DNA from: Desulfofustis limnaeus
GTDB taxonomy: Bacteria > Desulfobacterota > Desulfobulbia > Desulfobulbales > Desulfocapsaceae
Length of the DNA: 64,000 nucleotides
Reading direction: 5' to 3'
NCBI RefSeq assembly: GCF_023169885.1
Contig: NZ_AP025516.1
Location: 3,885,501 to 3,949,500, forward strand
Under the pieces are notes generated by a model. The model did not search any database, was not told where the DNA came from, and saw nothing but the letters and a program-made list of their open reading frames with translations. Position numbers and translations under genes: made by a program. Shown here in pieces: positions 1 to 12,249 of this stretch; the first letter of the stretch is position 1; each line of letters begins with the position of its first letter.

Positions 1-2
1 CC

Positions 3-953
3 CGTGAAAAGGAAGCGATGCTCTGGGCGAACGAGGTCCTGCCGATACGGCAGCGGCATCAATTCGATATTTCCCTTGCGTGGTCTCTTGTCCGGTTTGT
101 CAAACGTTATCGCATCGACATCGTTCATTCTTTTGGAAGCATCGCTGATCTTTCGGCACTTGTTGCTTCCAGGGTGACCGGAGTCAAGTTCGTCAACGGT
201 TCGATCAGGTCGGCAAGAAGAAAGCTTACGAGACGCGACTGGCTCAGTAAGCTGACCATGCCCTTTGCCGACGCGATCGTGGCCAATTCCAAAGCCGGCC
301 TACGGGCTTTCGGGATGGACCGGAAGGCAAAGGCACAGGTGATATACAATGGGATAGATTTTCCGCCGGTTGCCGGTGTGAAAAAGACAGATTTTCCTGG
401 TCCGTATATCTGTATGGTTGGAAATTTCTCGTCAAAAAAGGACCATAAGTCGCTCATTGAAGCATTTCCCTTCGTGCTTGAAAAGCAACAGGACTACCGA
501 CTCGTGCTTGTTGGCAGAGGGGAGCGGGAAGATTGCTGCCGGCAGTTGATCGATCAACTAGGCATCGAGGATCGCGTCTTTATCGTCAACGATTGCGATG
601 AACCGGCACCATGGGTAAAGGGGGCATCTATCTGCGTTCTCTTGAGCCCTGATGGGGAAGGGTTGTCCAACGTTATCATGGAATACTGTGCTCTCGGAAA
701 GCCGGTTCTCGCCAGCGATCTTGGAGGGAATGCCGAAATAATCGAAGATGGGGTCTCGGGAATTCTGTTGCGATCGCATGACCCGCTTACGGTCAGTTCA
801 GCTCTTTTGGCTCTTTTGAGCGACGAAGGGAAAATGAAGCGAATTGCAGGAAAGGCTAGAGACGTGATCAAAGAGCGCTTTCTCCTGCAAAGAATGATTG
901 ATGACTACTGTGAACTGTACACTCATTTGATAAAAAAAACAGGTTTGTCCTGA
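3..953 (+). CDS. glycosyltransferase family 4, 5'-truncated by window edge
   Basis: Transfers a sugar from a nucleotide-sugar donor, probably in surface polysaccharide assembly at the inner membrane. The C-terminal half has the GT-B donor-site signature EYCALGKPVLASDLGG followed by NAEIIEDGVSG, as in GT4 enzymes, and the first visible part has the acceptor-side segment VHSFGSIADLSALVASR. The frame is open to the window edge, upstream of the first ATG at 18, so the true start probably lies outside. galE follows 8 bp after the stop, which fits a shared polysaccharide operon. The acceptor and sugar cannot be told from the sequence. Confidence 0.85.
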   Translation, partial: REKEAMLWANEVLPIRQRHQFDISLAWSLVRFVKRYRIDIVHSFGSIADLSALVASRVTGVKFVNGSIRSARRKLTRRDWLSKLTMPFADAIVANSKAGLRAFGMDRKAKAQVIYNGIDFPPVAGVKKTDFPGPYICMVGNFSSKKDHKSLIEAFPFVLEKQQDYRLVLVGRGEREDCCRQLIDQLGIEDRVFIVNDCDEPAPWVKGASICVLLSPDGEGLSNVIMEYCALGKPVLASDLGGNAEIIEDGVSGILLRSHDPLTVSSALLALLSDEGKMKRIAGKARDVIKERFLLQRMIDDYCELYTHLIKKTGLS

Positions 954-961
954 CTGGGGAA

Positions 962-1954
962 ATGATGAAACCCACCATTCTCGTTACCGGGGGGGCAGGT
1001 TATATCGGGAGTCATACCTGCAAGGCATTGCGGGAGGCTGACTGTTTGCCGGTTGCCTACGACAACTTGATATACGGTCACAAAGAGGCTGTTCAATGGG
1101 GCCCTCTGGAGTGGGGAGACATTCTCGACGAGGCCCGGCTTGAGCAGATATTCCAGGCCTACCAACCGGAGGCCGTTATCCATTTTGCCGCTTTTGCATA
1201 CGTTGGTGAATCGGTGACCGATCCGGGAAAATATTATCGGAATAATGTGGCAGGGACGATCAATTTGCTGGAATCGATGCGCAGGCATGGGTGCCGTGGG
1301 ATCATTTTTTCGAGCACGTGTGCGGTGTTTGGAGAACCAAAAATGATGCCGATTGATGAAACAGCGGTGCAAAATCCGATCAACCCATATGGGAGAAGCA
1401 AGCTGATGGTGGAGCGGATCCTCAGGGATTATGATGAAGCATATGGTGTCAGGCACATCGTTCTTCGCTATTTTAACGCTGCCGGTGCCGAGCCAGGAGG
1501 AGGTATCGGAGAGAAGCATGTGCCGGAAACCCACCTTATCCCTCTCGTTATTGATGCTGCTCTTGGCAAAAGGGATAAGGTTGAAATATTCGGAACAGAT
1601 TACGCCACAGCGGATGGAACCGCTATCCGCGATTATATACATGTGACAGATCTTGCCGACGCTCATGTAAAAGCATTGAAGAAATTAAGGCGTGATGACA
1701 CCAGCGATCATTTCAATCTTGGAACGGGCATCGGGACATCCGTCAGGCAGATTATCCAGAGAGTTGAAGCTATAAGCAGGAATACAGTACCTGTACGCGA
1801 AAGACAAAAACGGCCGGGAGATCCACCGGAGCTGGTTGCCGACCCCTGCAAGGCTCTGCAGTACCTCGATTGGCGGCCCCGCTTTTCAGATCTGGAGACG
1901 ATTGTTGAAACGGCTTTTCGTTGGCATGAGAGTGGCGAGTTTCGGGTTACCTGA
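962..1954 (+). CDS. galE: UDP-glucose 4-epimerase
   Basis: Interconverts UDP-glucose and UDP-galactose in the cytoplasm, supplying sugar nucleotides to the adjacent glycosyltransferase pathway. The N-terminal Rossmann motif GGAGYIGSHT and the YGRSK active-site segment (YxxxK) are those of the extended SDR family, and 330 aa is the usual GalE length. Two ATGs are adjacent (962 and 965); the GGGGA element at 956-960 is better spaced for 965, so the first Met may not be used. It follows the glycosyltransferase on the same strand. A related UDP-sugar epimerase specificity cannot be excluded. Confidence 0.92.
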   Translation: MMKPTILVTGGAGYIGSHTCKALREADCLPVAYDNLIYGHKEAVQWGPLEWGDILDEARLEQIFQAYQPEAVIHFAAFAYVGESVTDPGKYYRNNVAGTINLLESMRRHGCRGIIFSSTCAVFGEPKMMPIDETAVQNPINPYGRSKLMVERILRDYDEAYGVRHIVLRYFNAAGAEPGGGIGEKHVPETHLIPLVIDAALGKRDKVEIFGTDYATADGTAIRDYIHVTDLADAHVKALKKLRRDDTSDHFNLGTGIGTSVRQIIQRVEAISRNTVPVRERQKRPGDPPELVADPCKALQYLDWRPRFSDLETIVETAFRWHESGEFRVT

Positions 1955-1981
1955 GAGTGATGAGCAGTTGCGATTCACACC

Positions 1982-3580
1982 TTATCCCCTCAGGAATGGT
2001 CTTTCGATGAGGGTGTAAGTGATCGAGGCGAAAAAGTACGTAGCCATAATGCCAACGAAAAAAAGTGGTAGACCGCTAATAGTGAGTCCCACTATCTCAC
2101 TGGAGAAAAATTTGACCATATCCATTACGGTCGGGTGGAGAAGGTAAAAACTGAATCCAACGATGCCGATGGCCCGCAAAGGGAATAGCGACATGATTTT
2201 GTTGAGTATCGTGTCGTCTTTGATAATGGTGAAAAACAGGAGTGAGGCGGCGAGATACCCGTATAACCCGTTATATTCCCATGTGTAATTGATATTGAGA
2301 TGAAAAACGGCATCCAGGATCGGGTCGGACGACAGCAGAAGGGTGGTCAACAACACGAGACCTGCACTGTTCAAAATAGTGTGATTTCTCTGTTCCAGAA
2401 ATCGAACAAACGGCGAGTGATAGAAGTAGGACAACGCCACCCCGGTACAAAAAATCCCCGCCTGTAGAGCCAACCTTCTTCCATTTCCATAAACATACAG
2501 ATGTTCAGCTGTCAGATACTGATTCAGCAGAACTGCGAGTGCCAGTATGAAAAAAAATATCAGCCGCTTGTTGCCTCGAAAAACATGGATATTGACCAGT
2601 AGTATGAACGGCAAAATCATATAGAAAAATATTTCCTGCGGTATGCTCCAGAAAATGCCATCACCTTGTATAAATATCGCTTGCCGGAAAAAATCACCGA
2701 ATCGTCCCCGCATCAAATAGAAAATCACCAGCATGGTGTAGTACATGGGGATTATGCGCTTGATTCTTCTAACAAAATAATGTTGCAGGTAACCGGGGTT
2801 CAGGATCCGCGCAGGCTCTCTGACAAAGGGGATTGAGAGCAGAAATCCGCTTAAGCAGAAAAAGAGCCAGACACCGATTGCGCCAATGCCTTGGAAGTAC
2901 TTGAATCCGGTATGGTCGGCAAGAACGAGTATGGCTGCAAACCCGCGCAATCCGTCAAGAGCATCGATGTTTCTGTTTGTCGATGGTTTCTTGTTGGCAA
3001 TATCTATGATGGCTGGAAAATTCTTAACCTGTAGGTTTTTCAGGAGGATAACGCAGAAAAAAGAGAGGAAAAATGGCAGGATATAGCTGAATACCGGGTT
3101 TGTAAAAACGAGGTCGCGTTTTAGCAGCAATTGTGGGTCAGGACCATTCGACTGGACGAGGACAGATTCATCCTGCAGGATAAGCGTGGTATTTTTCCCC
3201 GGTATGAACTCGGCAGCAATATGCTCGGCATCATAAACAACAGGCGTGCCGAAATGACTCAAGAACCTGATCGAATAGATTTTAATGCTTCCTTCCCCAT
3301 GCATCGGATCAAATCGTATCTTTCTGCCGATTCTGTTGTTCACGAAAAGTTCGACGGTGCTTTTAACGCCTTGAGGCAGCACGAGCGACCTTACGGAATG
3401 GTCTTGATCAAATCGCCCAGCCGATACCCCTAACGAATAGTAGACGGAGAGCCTGTCGTCCTGGAAGGGTTCAACCACCAGGTTGATTTTTGCGACTGAA
3501 GATAAGGCGATGCTGTCTATCAGAACATGAAAAATCAGAGACAATCCCAGCCAAGGAAAGAGCCAACCAAACAGTTTCAT
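1982..3580 (-). CDS. acyltransferase family 3 (OafA/YrhL-like) membrane protein
   Basis: Integral membrane O-acyltransferase, likely decorating a surface glycan with acyl groups. The acyltransferase-3 domain occupies roughly residues 200-532: it begins with the DGLRGFAAILVLADH signature carrying the conserved Arg and His, and continues through about ten hydrophobic segments to a TLIERPF-type end. The first 190 residues are an extra region with one N-terminal membrane segment, a soluble loop of about 140 residues and a second membrane segment near residue 170. That extension is unusual against the roughly 350-400 aa of simple family members. It converges on galE, in a surface-sugar context. 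Confidence 0.85.
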   Translation of the reverse strand: MKLFGWLFPWLGLSLIFHVLIDSIALSSVAKINLVVEPFQDDRLSVYYSLGVSAGRFDQDHSVRSLVLPQGVKSTVELFVNNRIGRKIRFDPMHGEGSIKIYSIRFLSHFGTPVVYDAEHIAAEFIPGKNTTLILQDESVLVQSNGPDPQLLLKRDLVFTNPVFSYILPFFLSFFCVILLKNLQVKNFPAIIDIANKKPSTNRNIDALDGLRGFAAILVLADHTGFKYFQGIGAIGVWLFFCLSGFLLSIPFVREPARILNPGYLQHYFVRRIKRIIPMYYTMLVIFYLMRGRFGDFFRQAIFIQGDGIFWSIPQEIFFYMILPFILLVNIHVFRGNKRLIFFFILALAVLLNQYLTAEHLYVYGNGRRLALQAGIFCTGVALSYFYHSPFVRFLEQRNHTILNSAGLVLLTTLLLSSDPILDAVFHLNINYTWEYNGLYGYLAASLLFFTIIKDDTILNKIMSLFPLRAIGIVGFSFYLLHPTVMDMVKFFSSEIVGLTISGLPLFFVGIMATYFFASITYTLIERPFLRG

Positions 3581-3715
3581 AACAGGAAGTCAGAATGATG
3601 AGTTTTATCTGTCTTCATAGTCTTGCAAGGTAATGCCAGGTTAGATTTTCCAGCTGTTATGTGGGACATTGAGGTCAAATTTTGCCAAGGTTTCGGTAAA
3701 ACAGCACATATCGAG

Positions 3716-4648
3716 CTAGCTTCGGTAGCTGTCATAGAGTTTGAAGATTTCCGTCTTAACTCGGTTTGTTAATTCAAGTGGACCAAGAACCTTGGCTTGG
3801 GCGCCATATTGCAAAACCTTCATCATGAGTTCCCTATCGTCGCTCACCGGTAGTCTCATAATGATGCCATCAGTGGAGGATATTACCTCTTGTTCCCGAT
3901 GCCAATGTTGGTTCTTAACCAGTTCAGCGGCCTCACCGGTGAAGAGGATTTCGGCCCGATATCGAATGGGCCCCTTGAAGATACCGAAGGTTTGGTCCAG
4001 ATTGTAGTCCGATTTGCTGGCTGAGCGTTCTGACCTAGACCCTACTGCCGCGTTATTGATTCGTGCCAGATGGAAGGTCCTGATCTCTTCGCGCATAGTG
4101 CACCAAGCGGCCAGATACCAGCGGCCTTGGTAATTGATCAATTTTAGAGGTTCCACGATCCGCTTGGTTTGCTCCTGTTTCAGCGTGGAGTAAGTCAGTT
4201 CCAATCGGCGCTGCCTGACGATGGCCTCAAGGGTGGTGTCGAAGACCTGTGGGTCCGGGTGTTCCACTTCGATCCACTCACAGTGGAGGATATCGTTGAG
4301 TCTCTGGTAATCACCGTCGAGCAGCGCCGAGAGGCGTTGTTCGAGCTGTTTGATTTCGGGGAGTTGCTTGAGTCCGGTTTCCTCGGCGAAGCGGTTGAGC
4401 ATGCCAAGCAGCAAGGCGATCCGGGAGTTGTTGAGAAACGGCAGACTGAACGACTCCTGTTCATAGTAAAAGCCGTTTTTTTGCTGGTCGTAGGCCAGCG
4501 GGGCGAGTAATCGGTCGCGCAGGTAGGCGATGTCGCGGCGGGCGGTGGCCTGGGAGATCTCGAACTCGCGCATCAGGGTGCGGGCATTGGGATAGCGGTT
4601 GCGGGTCAGCTCCTGATGGAAGAAGTGGATCCGCTCGAGCAGGCTCAT
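3716..4648 (-). CDS. WYL-domain transcriptional regulator with N-terminal HTH
   Basis: DNA-binding regulator. Residues about 1-60 form a winged-helix/DeoR-like HTH (FEISQATARRDIAYLRDRL), and the middle carries a WYL domain with the diagnostic NYQGRWYLAAW segment; a C-terminal extension follows. WYL domains bind ligands, often nucleic acid or nucleotides, and the family includes regulators of DNA damage and defence genes. It is the last gene of the leftward lptA-lptB-rpoN run, 21 bp after rpoN. That position is usually held by a hibernation factor or PTS genes in other proteobacteria. The target is unknown. Confidence 0.85.
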   Translation of the reverse strand: MSLLERIHFFHQELTRNRYPNARTLMREFEISQATARRDIAYLRDRLLAPLAYDQQKNGFYYEQESFSLPFLNNSRIALLLGMLNRFAEETGLKQLPEIKQLEQRLSALLDGDYQRLNDILHCEWIEVEHPDPQVFDTTLEAIVRQRRLELTYSTLKQEQTKRIVEPLKLINYQGRWYLAAWCTMREEIRTFHLARINNAAVGSRSERSASKSDYNLDQTFGIFKGPIRYRAEILFTGEAAELVKNQHWHREQEVISSTDGIIMRLPVSDDRELMMKVLQYGAQAKVLGPLELTNRVKTEIFKLYDSYRS

Positions 4649-4669
4649 CGTTCGGGGGCGGGGGCGGAC

Positions 4670-6136
<1,467 letters not shown>

Positions 6137-6141
6137 GAGGG

Positions 6142-6864
<723 letters not shown>

Positions 6865-6873
6865 GCGATTTCC

Positions 6874-7569
6874 TTATTGCTGCCTGATGGTCATCTTCAC
6901 CCGGCCCGACTCCTCGGTCTTCTTCTTATCCCCGCCGGCTGTGGCCTTGGTGCCGCCGACCACCTCGGAGCGACCTTCATCCATGTAATAGACGATCTTC
7001 TCGCCGCTTACCATGTTCTGGCCCTGCCACGCCTTGGCGTTGCCGGTCAGGACCACCTGGCGTGAGCCGGCCAGGTAGGTCATCTGCTGCGAGGTGCCCA
7101 GCCAATCCTCGCGGGTGATCTCCACATTGCCGACGCAGACCAGCTTCTCGATGCGCTGGGTGGTGTTGCCCTGCTTTGCCTCTTTGGGGTCGGCTTCCTT
7201 GTAATAGACGGTCATCTTGTCCGAGCGGATCCGCAGATCACCCTGCTTGGCGTCGACGTTGCCGGTGAACAGGACGCTGTTGCTCACCTCGGTGGAGGAC
7301 ATCTGGTCCGCCTCGACATAGATCGGGTTTTCCACGGCCAGTGAGACTCCGAAAGTGAAAAAGAGAGCGCCCAGGAGCGCGAGAAAGATGAAAATATTCT
7401 TCATAAGGGAACCTTGAAAAATTGCCATTTCGCCCAATCTCATCGTTGCGCAATCACATTTTATCCTCGGAATATCATGTATATGCCTGCGGTAAAATGC
7501 TCGTGCGCGCCTCGATCTTGAACGAAATTTCGAATTTTTCAAGCTCCCCATAAAACGAGCCGAATACAT
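6874..7569 (-). CDS. lptA: LPS transport periplasmic protein LptA, N-terminus carrying an in-frame MITE
   Basis: Periplasmic OstA/LptA-like bridge protein that carries LPS between the membranes. The mature part has the start NPIYVEADQMSS and beta-jellyroll repeats (VLFTGNVDAKQGDLRIRSDKM). A hydrophobic signal segment begins at the internal MKNIFIF (ATG complement of 7402-7404). A better start is the ATG at 7569 (MYSARF), 6 nt after a GGAGG. Between these two ATGs lies a 143-bp MITE plus its 4-bp duplication, 147 bp or 49 codons without a stop. Removing it gives MYSARFMKNIFIF and a 182-aa protein. The present frame is 231 aa with an Arg-rich insert ahead of the signal segment. The MITE itself supplies an AAGG 8 nt before the inner ATG, so translation may restart there and yield 176 aa. 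Which start is used is not known. Confidence 0.85.
   Translation of the reverse strand: MYSARFMGSLKNSKFRSRSRRARAFYRRHIHDIPRIKCDCATMRLGEMAIFQGSLMKNIFIFLALLGALFFTFGVSLAVENPIYVEADQMSSTEVSNSVLFTGNVDAKQGDLRIRSDKMTVYYKEADPKEAKQGNTTQRIEKLVCVGNVEITREDWLGTSQQMTYLAGSRQVVLTGNAKAWQGQNMVSGEKIVYYMDEGRSEVVGGTKATAGGDKKKTEESGRVKMTIRQQ
7407..7549. mobile_element. 143-bp MITE copy 1, inserted in lptA
   Basis: Ends are imperfect inverted repeats of at least 17 bp (GGGAACCTTGAAAAATT versus GGGGAGCTTGAAAAATT), flanked by a 4-bp duplication ATAA at 7403-7406 and 7550-7553. It differs from the copy at 15639-15781 at five positions over the same 143-bp length. It encodes no transposase. Its left end resembles one end of the IS5-family elements in this window (GGGCACCTTGAATAATGCC), so a related IS5-type transposase probably moved it. 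It keeps an open frame on both strands. Confidence 0.85.
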
Positions 7570-7828
7570 AGAATCCTCCAATTCCGGCCGCATAACGAGA
7601 CGAGCCGTAATGCAAATTGCGAGCCTGTTATAACCTACCACGGGTAGAAAGGAAAGCAAAGCGGTAAAACAGTGGTCGAAAGAGTGCTTTACTAAGCGCC
7701 GGCAAGTCATTAGAATACCGCGACGCACACCGGCAGGGGGCCTGCAATTTATGGCCTGCCACGTATGGGTCCGGCCCGCAACCGGCGGGATGTCGGTCTG
7801 CTCACTTTTATATCAATGGTGCAACCCG

Positions 7829-8718
7829 ATGAAAGCAAGTATCGAGCGGGCCAAGGTTCTTATCGAATCGCTGCCCTACATCCAGCAGTTCCGCCACAAG
7901 ACGGTGGTCATCAAATACGGCGGCCATGCCATGGTCGACGACAACCTGAAACGCCAATTCGCCCTGGACGTGATCCTGCTCAACCATGTGGGGGTCAACG
8001 TGGTCATCGTCCATGGCGGCGGCCCACAGATCAACCGGCTGCTCGATCGGCTGGAGATCAAGCCCAGCTACGTCCAGGGGATGCGGGTGACCGACGGCGA
8101 GACCATGAATGTGGTGGAGATGGTGCTGGTGGGCCGGGTCAACAAGGACATCGTCGGGCTGATCAACCACAGCGGCGGCAAGGCGGTCGGTCTGTCCGGC
8201 CGCGACGGCGATCTGGTCTGCGCGACGAAGATGCAGGTCAGCGCCGGCAAGGAGCAGCAGACGCTGGCCGATGCCCCGCCGGAATTGATCGACCTGGGCC
8301 GGGTCGGCAAGGTGACCCGGATCAATGCCGAGGTCCTGACCACCCTCAAGCGCGAGGATTTTATCCCGGTCATCGCCCCGGTCGGGGTCGGGGAGGACGG
8401 CCAGGCCCTGAACATCAACGCCGACCTGGTGGCCGGCGCGATCGCCGGCGCCCTGAAGGCGGAAAAGCTGATCCTGCTCACCGATGTGGAGGGGGTCAAG
8501 GACAAGCAGGGCAACCTGCTGCGCTCGCTGCGCCAGGAGGAACTCGACCCGCTGATCGCCGACGGCACCATCGCCGGCGGTATGATCCCCAAGGTCAACT
8601 GCTGCCGTGATGCCCTGCGGCAAGGCGTGCACAAGACCTATATCGTCGATGGCCGGCTGGAGCACGCCATCCTGTTGGAAATGTTCACCCACGAGGGTGT
8701 GGGAACGGAGATCGTCTG

Positions 8719-8719
<1 letters not shown>
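7829..8719 (+). CDS. argB: acetylglutamate kinase
   Basis: Phosphorylates N-acetylglutamate, the second step of arginine synthesis in the cytoplasm. The amino-acid-kinase motifs VIKYGGHAM near the N terminus and VHGGGPQI are present, and the end carries the [10 protein letters not shown] segment typical of ArgB. The frame is open upstream, but the family N terminus ([19 protein letters not shown]) sets the start at 7829, giving 296 aa. No strong Shine-Dalgarno is visible there. Its stop overlaps the argD start (TGATG), so the two are translationally coupled. Confidence 0.95.
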
Positions 8720-9921
<1,202 letters not shown>

Positions 9922-9927
9922 GAGATG

Positions 9928-9944
9928 CCCGTCAATCTGACGGG
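9928..9944 (+). other. perfect inverted repeat just after argD
   Basis: CCCGTCA-ATC-TGACGGG, a 7-bp stem with a 3-nt loop, lies 7 bp after the argD stop in the 186-bp gap before argF. No T-run follows, so a factor-independent terminator is unlikely. It may be an RNA-processing or operator site. The gap also holds a very GC-rich segment at about 10015-10070. Confidence 0.35.
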
Positions 9945-10107
9945 ACGTCCCGGTTCTGCTCGTGATTTGATTTGCAAACCACCTGTTTTTTGGTAATGAT
10001 ACAAGTTTTCTCCCGGACCGCCGGTGCGGCCGGGGGGCCTTTCAACCACCCCGGGCCGCAGGTGCTGGATCCAACCTGCCGGTGATCGGGGAAAACAGGT
10101 GGCTATC

Positions 10108-11019
10108 ATGACCAAACATCTCTTGTCGTTGGGGGACTTCAGCAAGGACGAACTGGTCGGTTTCGTCAACCGGGCCCTGGAAATGAAACGGCAGCGCCAG
10201 GCCGGCGAACAACACACCAGCCTGGCCGGCAAAATCATCGGCCTGGTCTTCGAAAAACCGTCGACCCGCACCCGGGTATCCTTCGAGGCTGCCATGTATG
10301 GGCTCGGCGGCCAGGTCATCTTCCTCTCCGCGCGGGACACGCAGTTGGCTCGTTCCGAGCCGCTCAAGGATATGGCGCGGGTCATGTCGCGCTACGTGAA
10401 CGGCATGGTGGTGCGCACCTTCGGCCAGGACGTGGTCGAGGAACTGGCCCGCTACGCCACGGTGCCGGTGATCAACGCCCTGACCGACCTGCACCACCCC
10501 TGCCAGGTCCTCAGCGACATCATGACGGTGATCGAGCAAAAAGGGGCGATCGAGAACCTCAAGGTGGCCTGGGTCGGCGACGGCAACAACATGGCCAACT
10601 CCTGGATCCAGGCAGCGGCCCGGATCGGTTTCGCGCTGACGCTGGCCTGCCCGGAAGGCTACGAACCGAACCGCGAGCTGATGACGGCGGCGCTCGGCGA
10701 GGCGAGCAAGCCGATCACCCTGCTGCGTGATCCGGCCGAAGCAGTCCGTGATGCCGCAGTGGTCAACGTCGATGTCTGGGCCTCCATGGGACAGGAAGAA
10801 CAGCAGCAGGAGCGGCTGCAGCGCTTCTCCGCCTACCAGCTCAACGCCGCGCTGCTGAGCGGCGCGGCCCCCGGGGCCATCGTCCTGCACTGCCTGCCGG
10901 CGCATCGTGGCGAGGAGATCACCGACGAGGTGCTGGAGGCGCATCAGGCGGTGATCTTCGACCAGGCGGAAAACAAGATGCACATGCACAAGGCGATTTT
11001 GGAGAAACTGCTCGGCTGA
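10108..11019 (+). CDS. argF: ornithine carbamoyltransferase
   Basis: Makes citrulline from ornithine and carbamoyl phosphate in the cytoplasm. The carbamoyl-phosphate site STRTRVSFE, the HPCQ motif (DLHHPCQVLSD) and the ornithine-site HCLPAHRGEE are all intact. The frame extends upstream to 10024, but the ATG at 10108 follows AGGTGG and gives the family N terminus (MTKHLLSLGDFSKDEL) and a normal 303 aa. argG starts 27 bp downstream. Confidence 0.95.
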   Translation: MTKHLLSLGDFSKDELVGFVNRALEMKRQRQAGEQHTSLAGKIIGLVFEKPSTRTRVSFEAAMYGLGGQVIFLSARDTQLARSEPLKDMARVMSRYVNGMVVRTFGQDVVEELARYATVPVINALTDLHHPCQVLSDIMTVIEQKGAIENLKVAWVGDGNNMANSWIQAAARIGFALTLACPEGYEPNRELMTAALGEASKPITLLRDPAEAVRDAAVVNVDVWASMGQEEQQQERLQRFSAYQLNAALLSGAAPGAIVLHCLPAHRGEEITDEVLEAHQAVIFDQAENKMHMHKAILEKLLG

Positions 11020-11046
11020 GCGGCCGAGCCCAGATAGAGGATGCAG

Positions 11047-12249
11047 ATGGACATCAAGAAAATTGTGCTCGCCTACTCCGGCGGGCTGGACACGTCGGTC
11101 ATTTTGAAGTGGCTGGAGCTTCAGTATCAGTGCCCGGTGATCGCCTATTGCGCCGATATCGGCCAGGAAGAGAACTGGCAGGCGGTCCGGGAAAAAGGGC
11201 TGGCCACCGGCGCCGAGCAGGTGATTATCTCCGATCTCCGGGAGGAGTTCGTGCGGGAGTACATCTTCCCCGCCTTCCGGGCCAATGCCATCTATGAGGG
11301 GTCGTACCTGCTGGGCACGTCGCTGGCCCGGCCGCTCATCGCCAAGGAGCAGGTGCGTATCGCCGCCGCCGAAGGGGCCGATGCGGTCAGCCACGGCGCC
11401 ACCGGTAAGGGCAACGACCAGGTCCGTTTCGAGCTGGCCTACATTGGGCTCGACCCGAAGCTGAAGATCATCGCCCCCTGGCGCATCTGGGACCTCAATT
11501 CGCGCACCAAGCTGGTGGAGTTCGCCAAGGAACACGGTATCCCGGTGCCGGTGACCAAGGAGAAGCCGTACAGCTCGGACGAGAACCTGCTCCACATCAG
11601 CTACGAGGGCGGCATCCTGGAAAACCCCTGGACGGAGCCGGACGATGCGATGTTCAAGATGACCGTTTCGCCCGAGGCGGCCCCGGACCGGCCGACCTAT
11701 CTGGAGATCGAGTTCGCCGGCGGCAATCCGGTGGCGCTGGACGGCCAGCAGCTGGAGCCGCTGGCCCTGTTCACCAGGCTGAACAAGCTGGGCGGCGCCA
11801 ACGGCATCGGCAGGCTGGACCTGGTGGAGAACCGTTTCGTCGGCATGAAGTCGCGCGGCGTCTACGAGACCCCGGGCGGCACCATCCTGCGGGCGGCGCA
11901 CCGCGACCTGGAGACCATCACCCTGGATCGCGAGGTGATGAAGATCAGGGATTCGCTCATTCCCCGCTATGCCGAACTGATCTACAACGGATTCTGGTTC
12001 TCGCCGGAGCGGGAACTGCTGCAGACCACCATGGACGCAACCCAGCGCACGGTGAACGGCACCGTGCGGCTGAAACTGTACAAGGGCACCTGCACGCCGG
12101 TCGGCCGCACGTCCGACCAGTCGCTTTATCAGGAGAGCTTCGCTACCTTTGAGGAGGATTCGGTCTACGATCAGGCCGACGCTACCGGCTTTATCCGGCT
12201 CAACGGCCTGCGTCTGCGCATCCAGGCCCTGCAGAAGAAACAGTCATGA
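11047..12249 (+). CDS. argG: argininosuccinate synthase
   Basis: ATP-dependent condensation of citrulline and aspartate. The N-terminal PP-loop [19 protein letters not shown] is diagnostic, followed by the citrulline/aspartate-binding segment [13 protein letters not shown]. ATGs lie at 11041 and 11047; the GAGG at 11037-11040 is properly spaced only for the second, giving 400 aa. The stop overlaps the argH start by 4 bp (ATGA). Confidence 0.96.
   Translation: MDIKKIVLAYSGGLDTSVILKWLELQYQCPVIAYCADIGQEENWQAVREKGLATGAEQVIISDLREEFVREYIFPAFRANAIYEGSYLLGTSLARPLIAKEQVRIAAAEGADAVSHGATGKGNDQVRFELAYIGLDPKLKIIAPWRIWDLNSRTKLVEFAKEHGIPVPVTKEKPYSSDENLLHISYEGGILENPWTEPDDAMFKMTVSPEAAPDRPTYLEIEFAGGNPVALDGQQLEPLALFTRLNKLGGANGIGRLDLVENRFVGMKSRGVYETPGGTILRAAHRDLETITLDREVMKIRDSLIPRYAELIYNGFWFSPERELLQTTMDATQRTVNGTVRLKLYKGTCTPVGRTSDQSLYQESFATFEEDSVYDQADATGFIRLNGLRLRIQALQKKQS

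Noticed and set aside
10042-11901. 619-codon frame on the minus strand
   Set aside because: It is a shadow of argF and argG in GC-rich DNA, with Asp/Gly/Val/Leu-biased composition and no family motifs. The same holds for other long opposite-strand frames over rpoN, lptB, argB, argD and argH.
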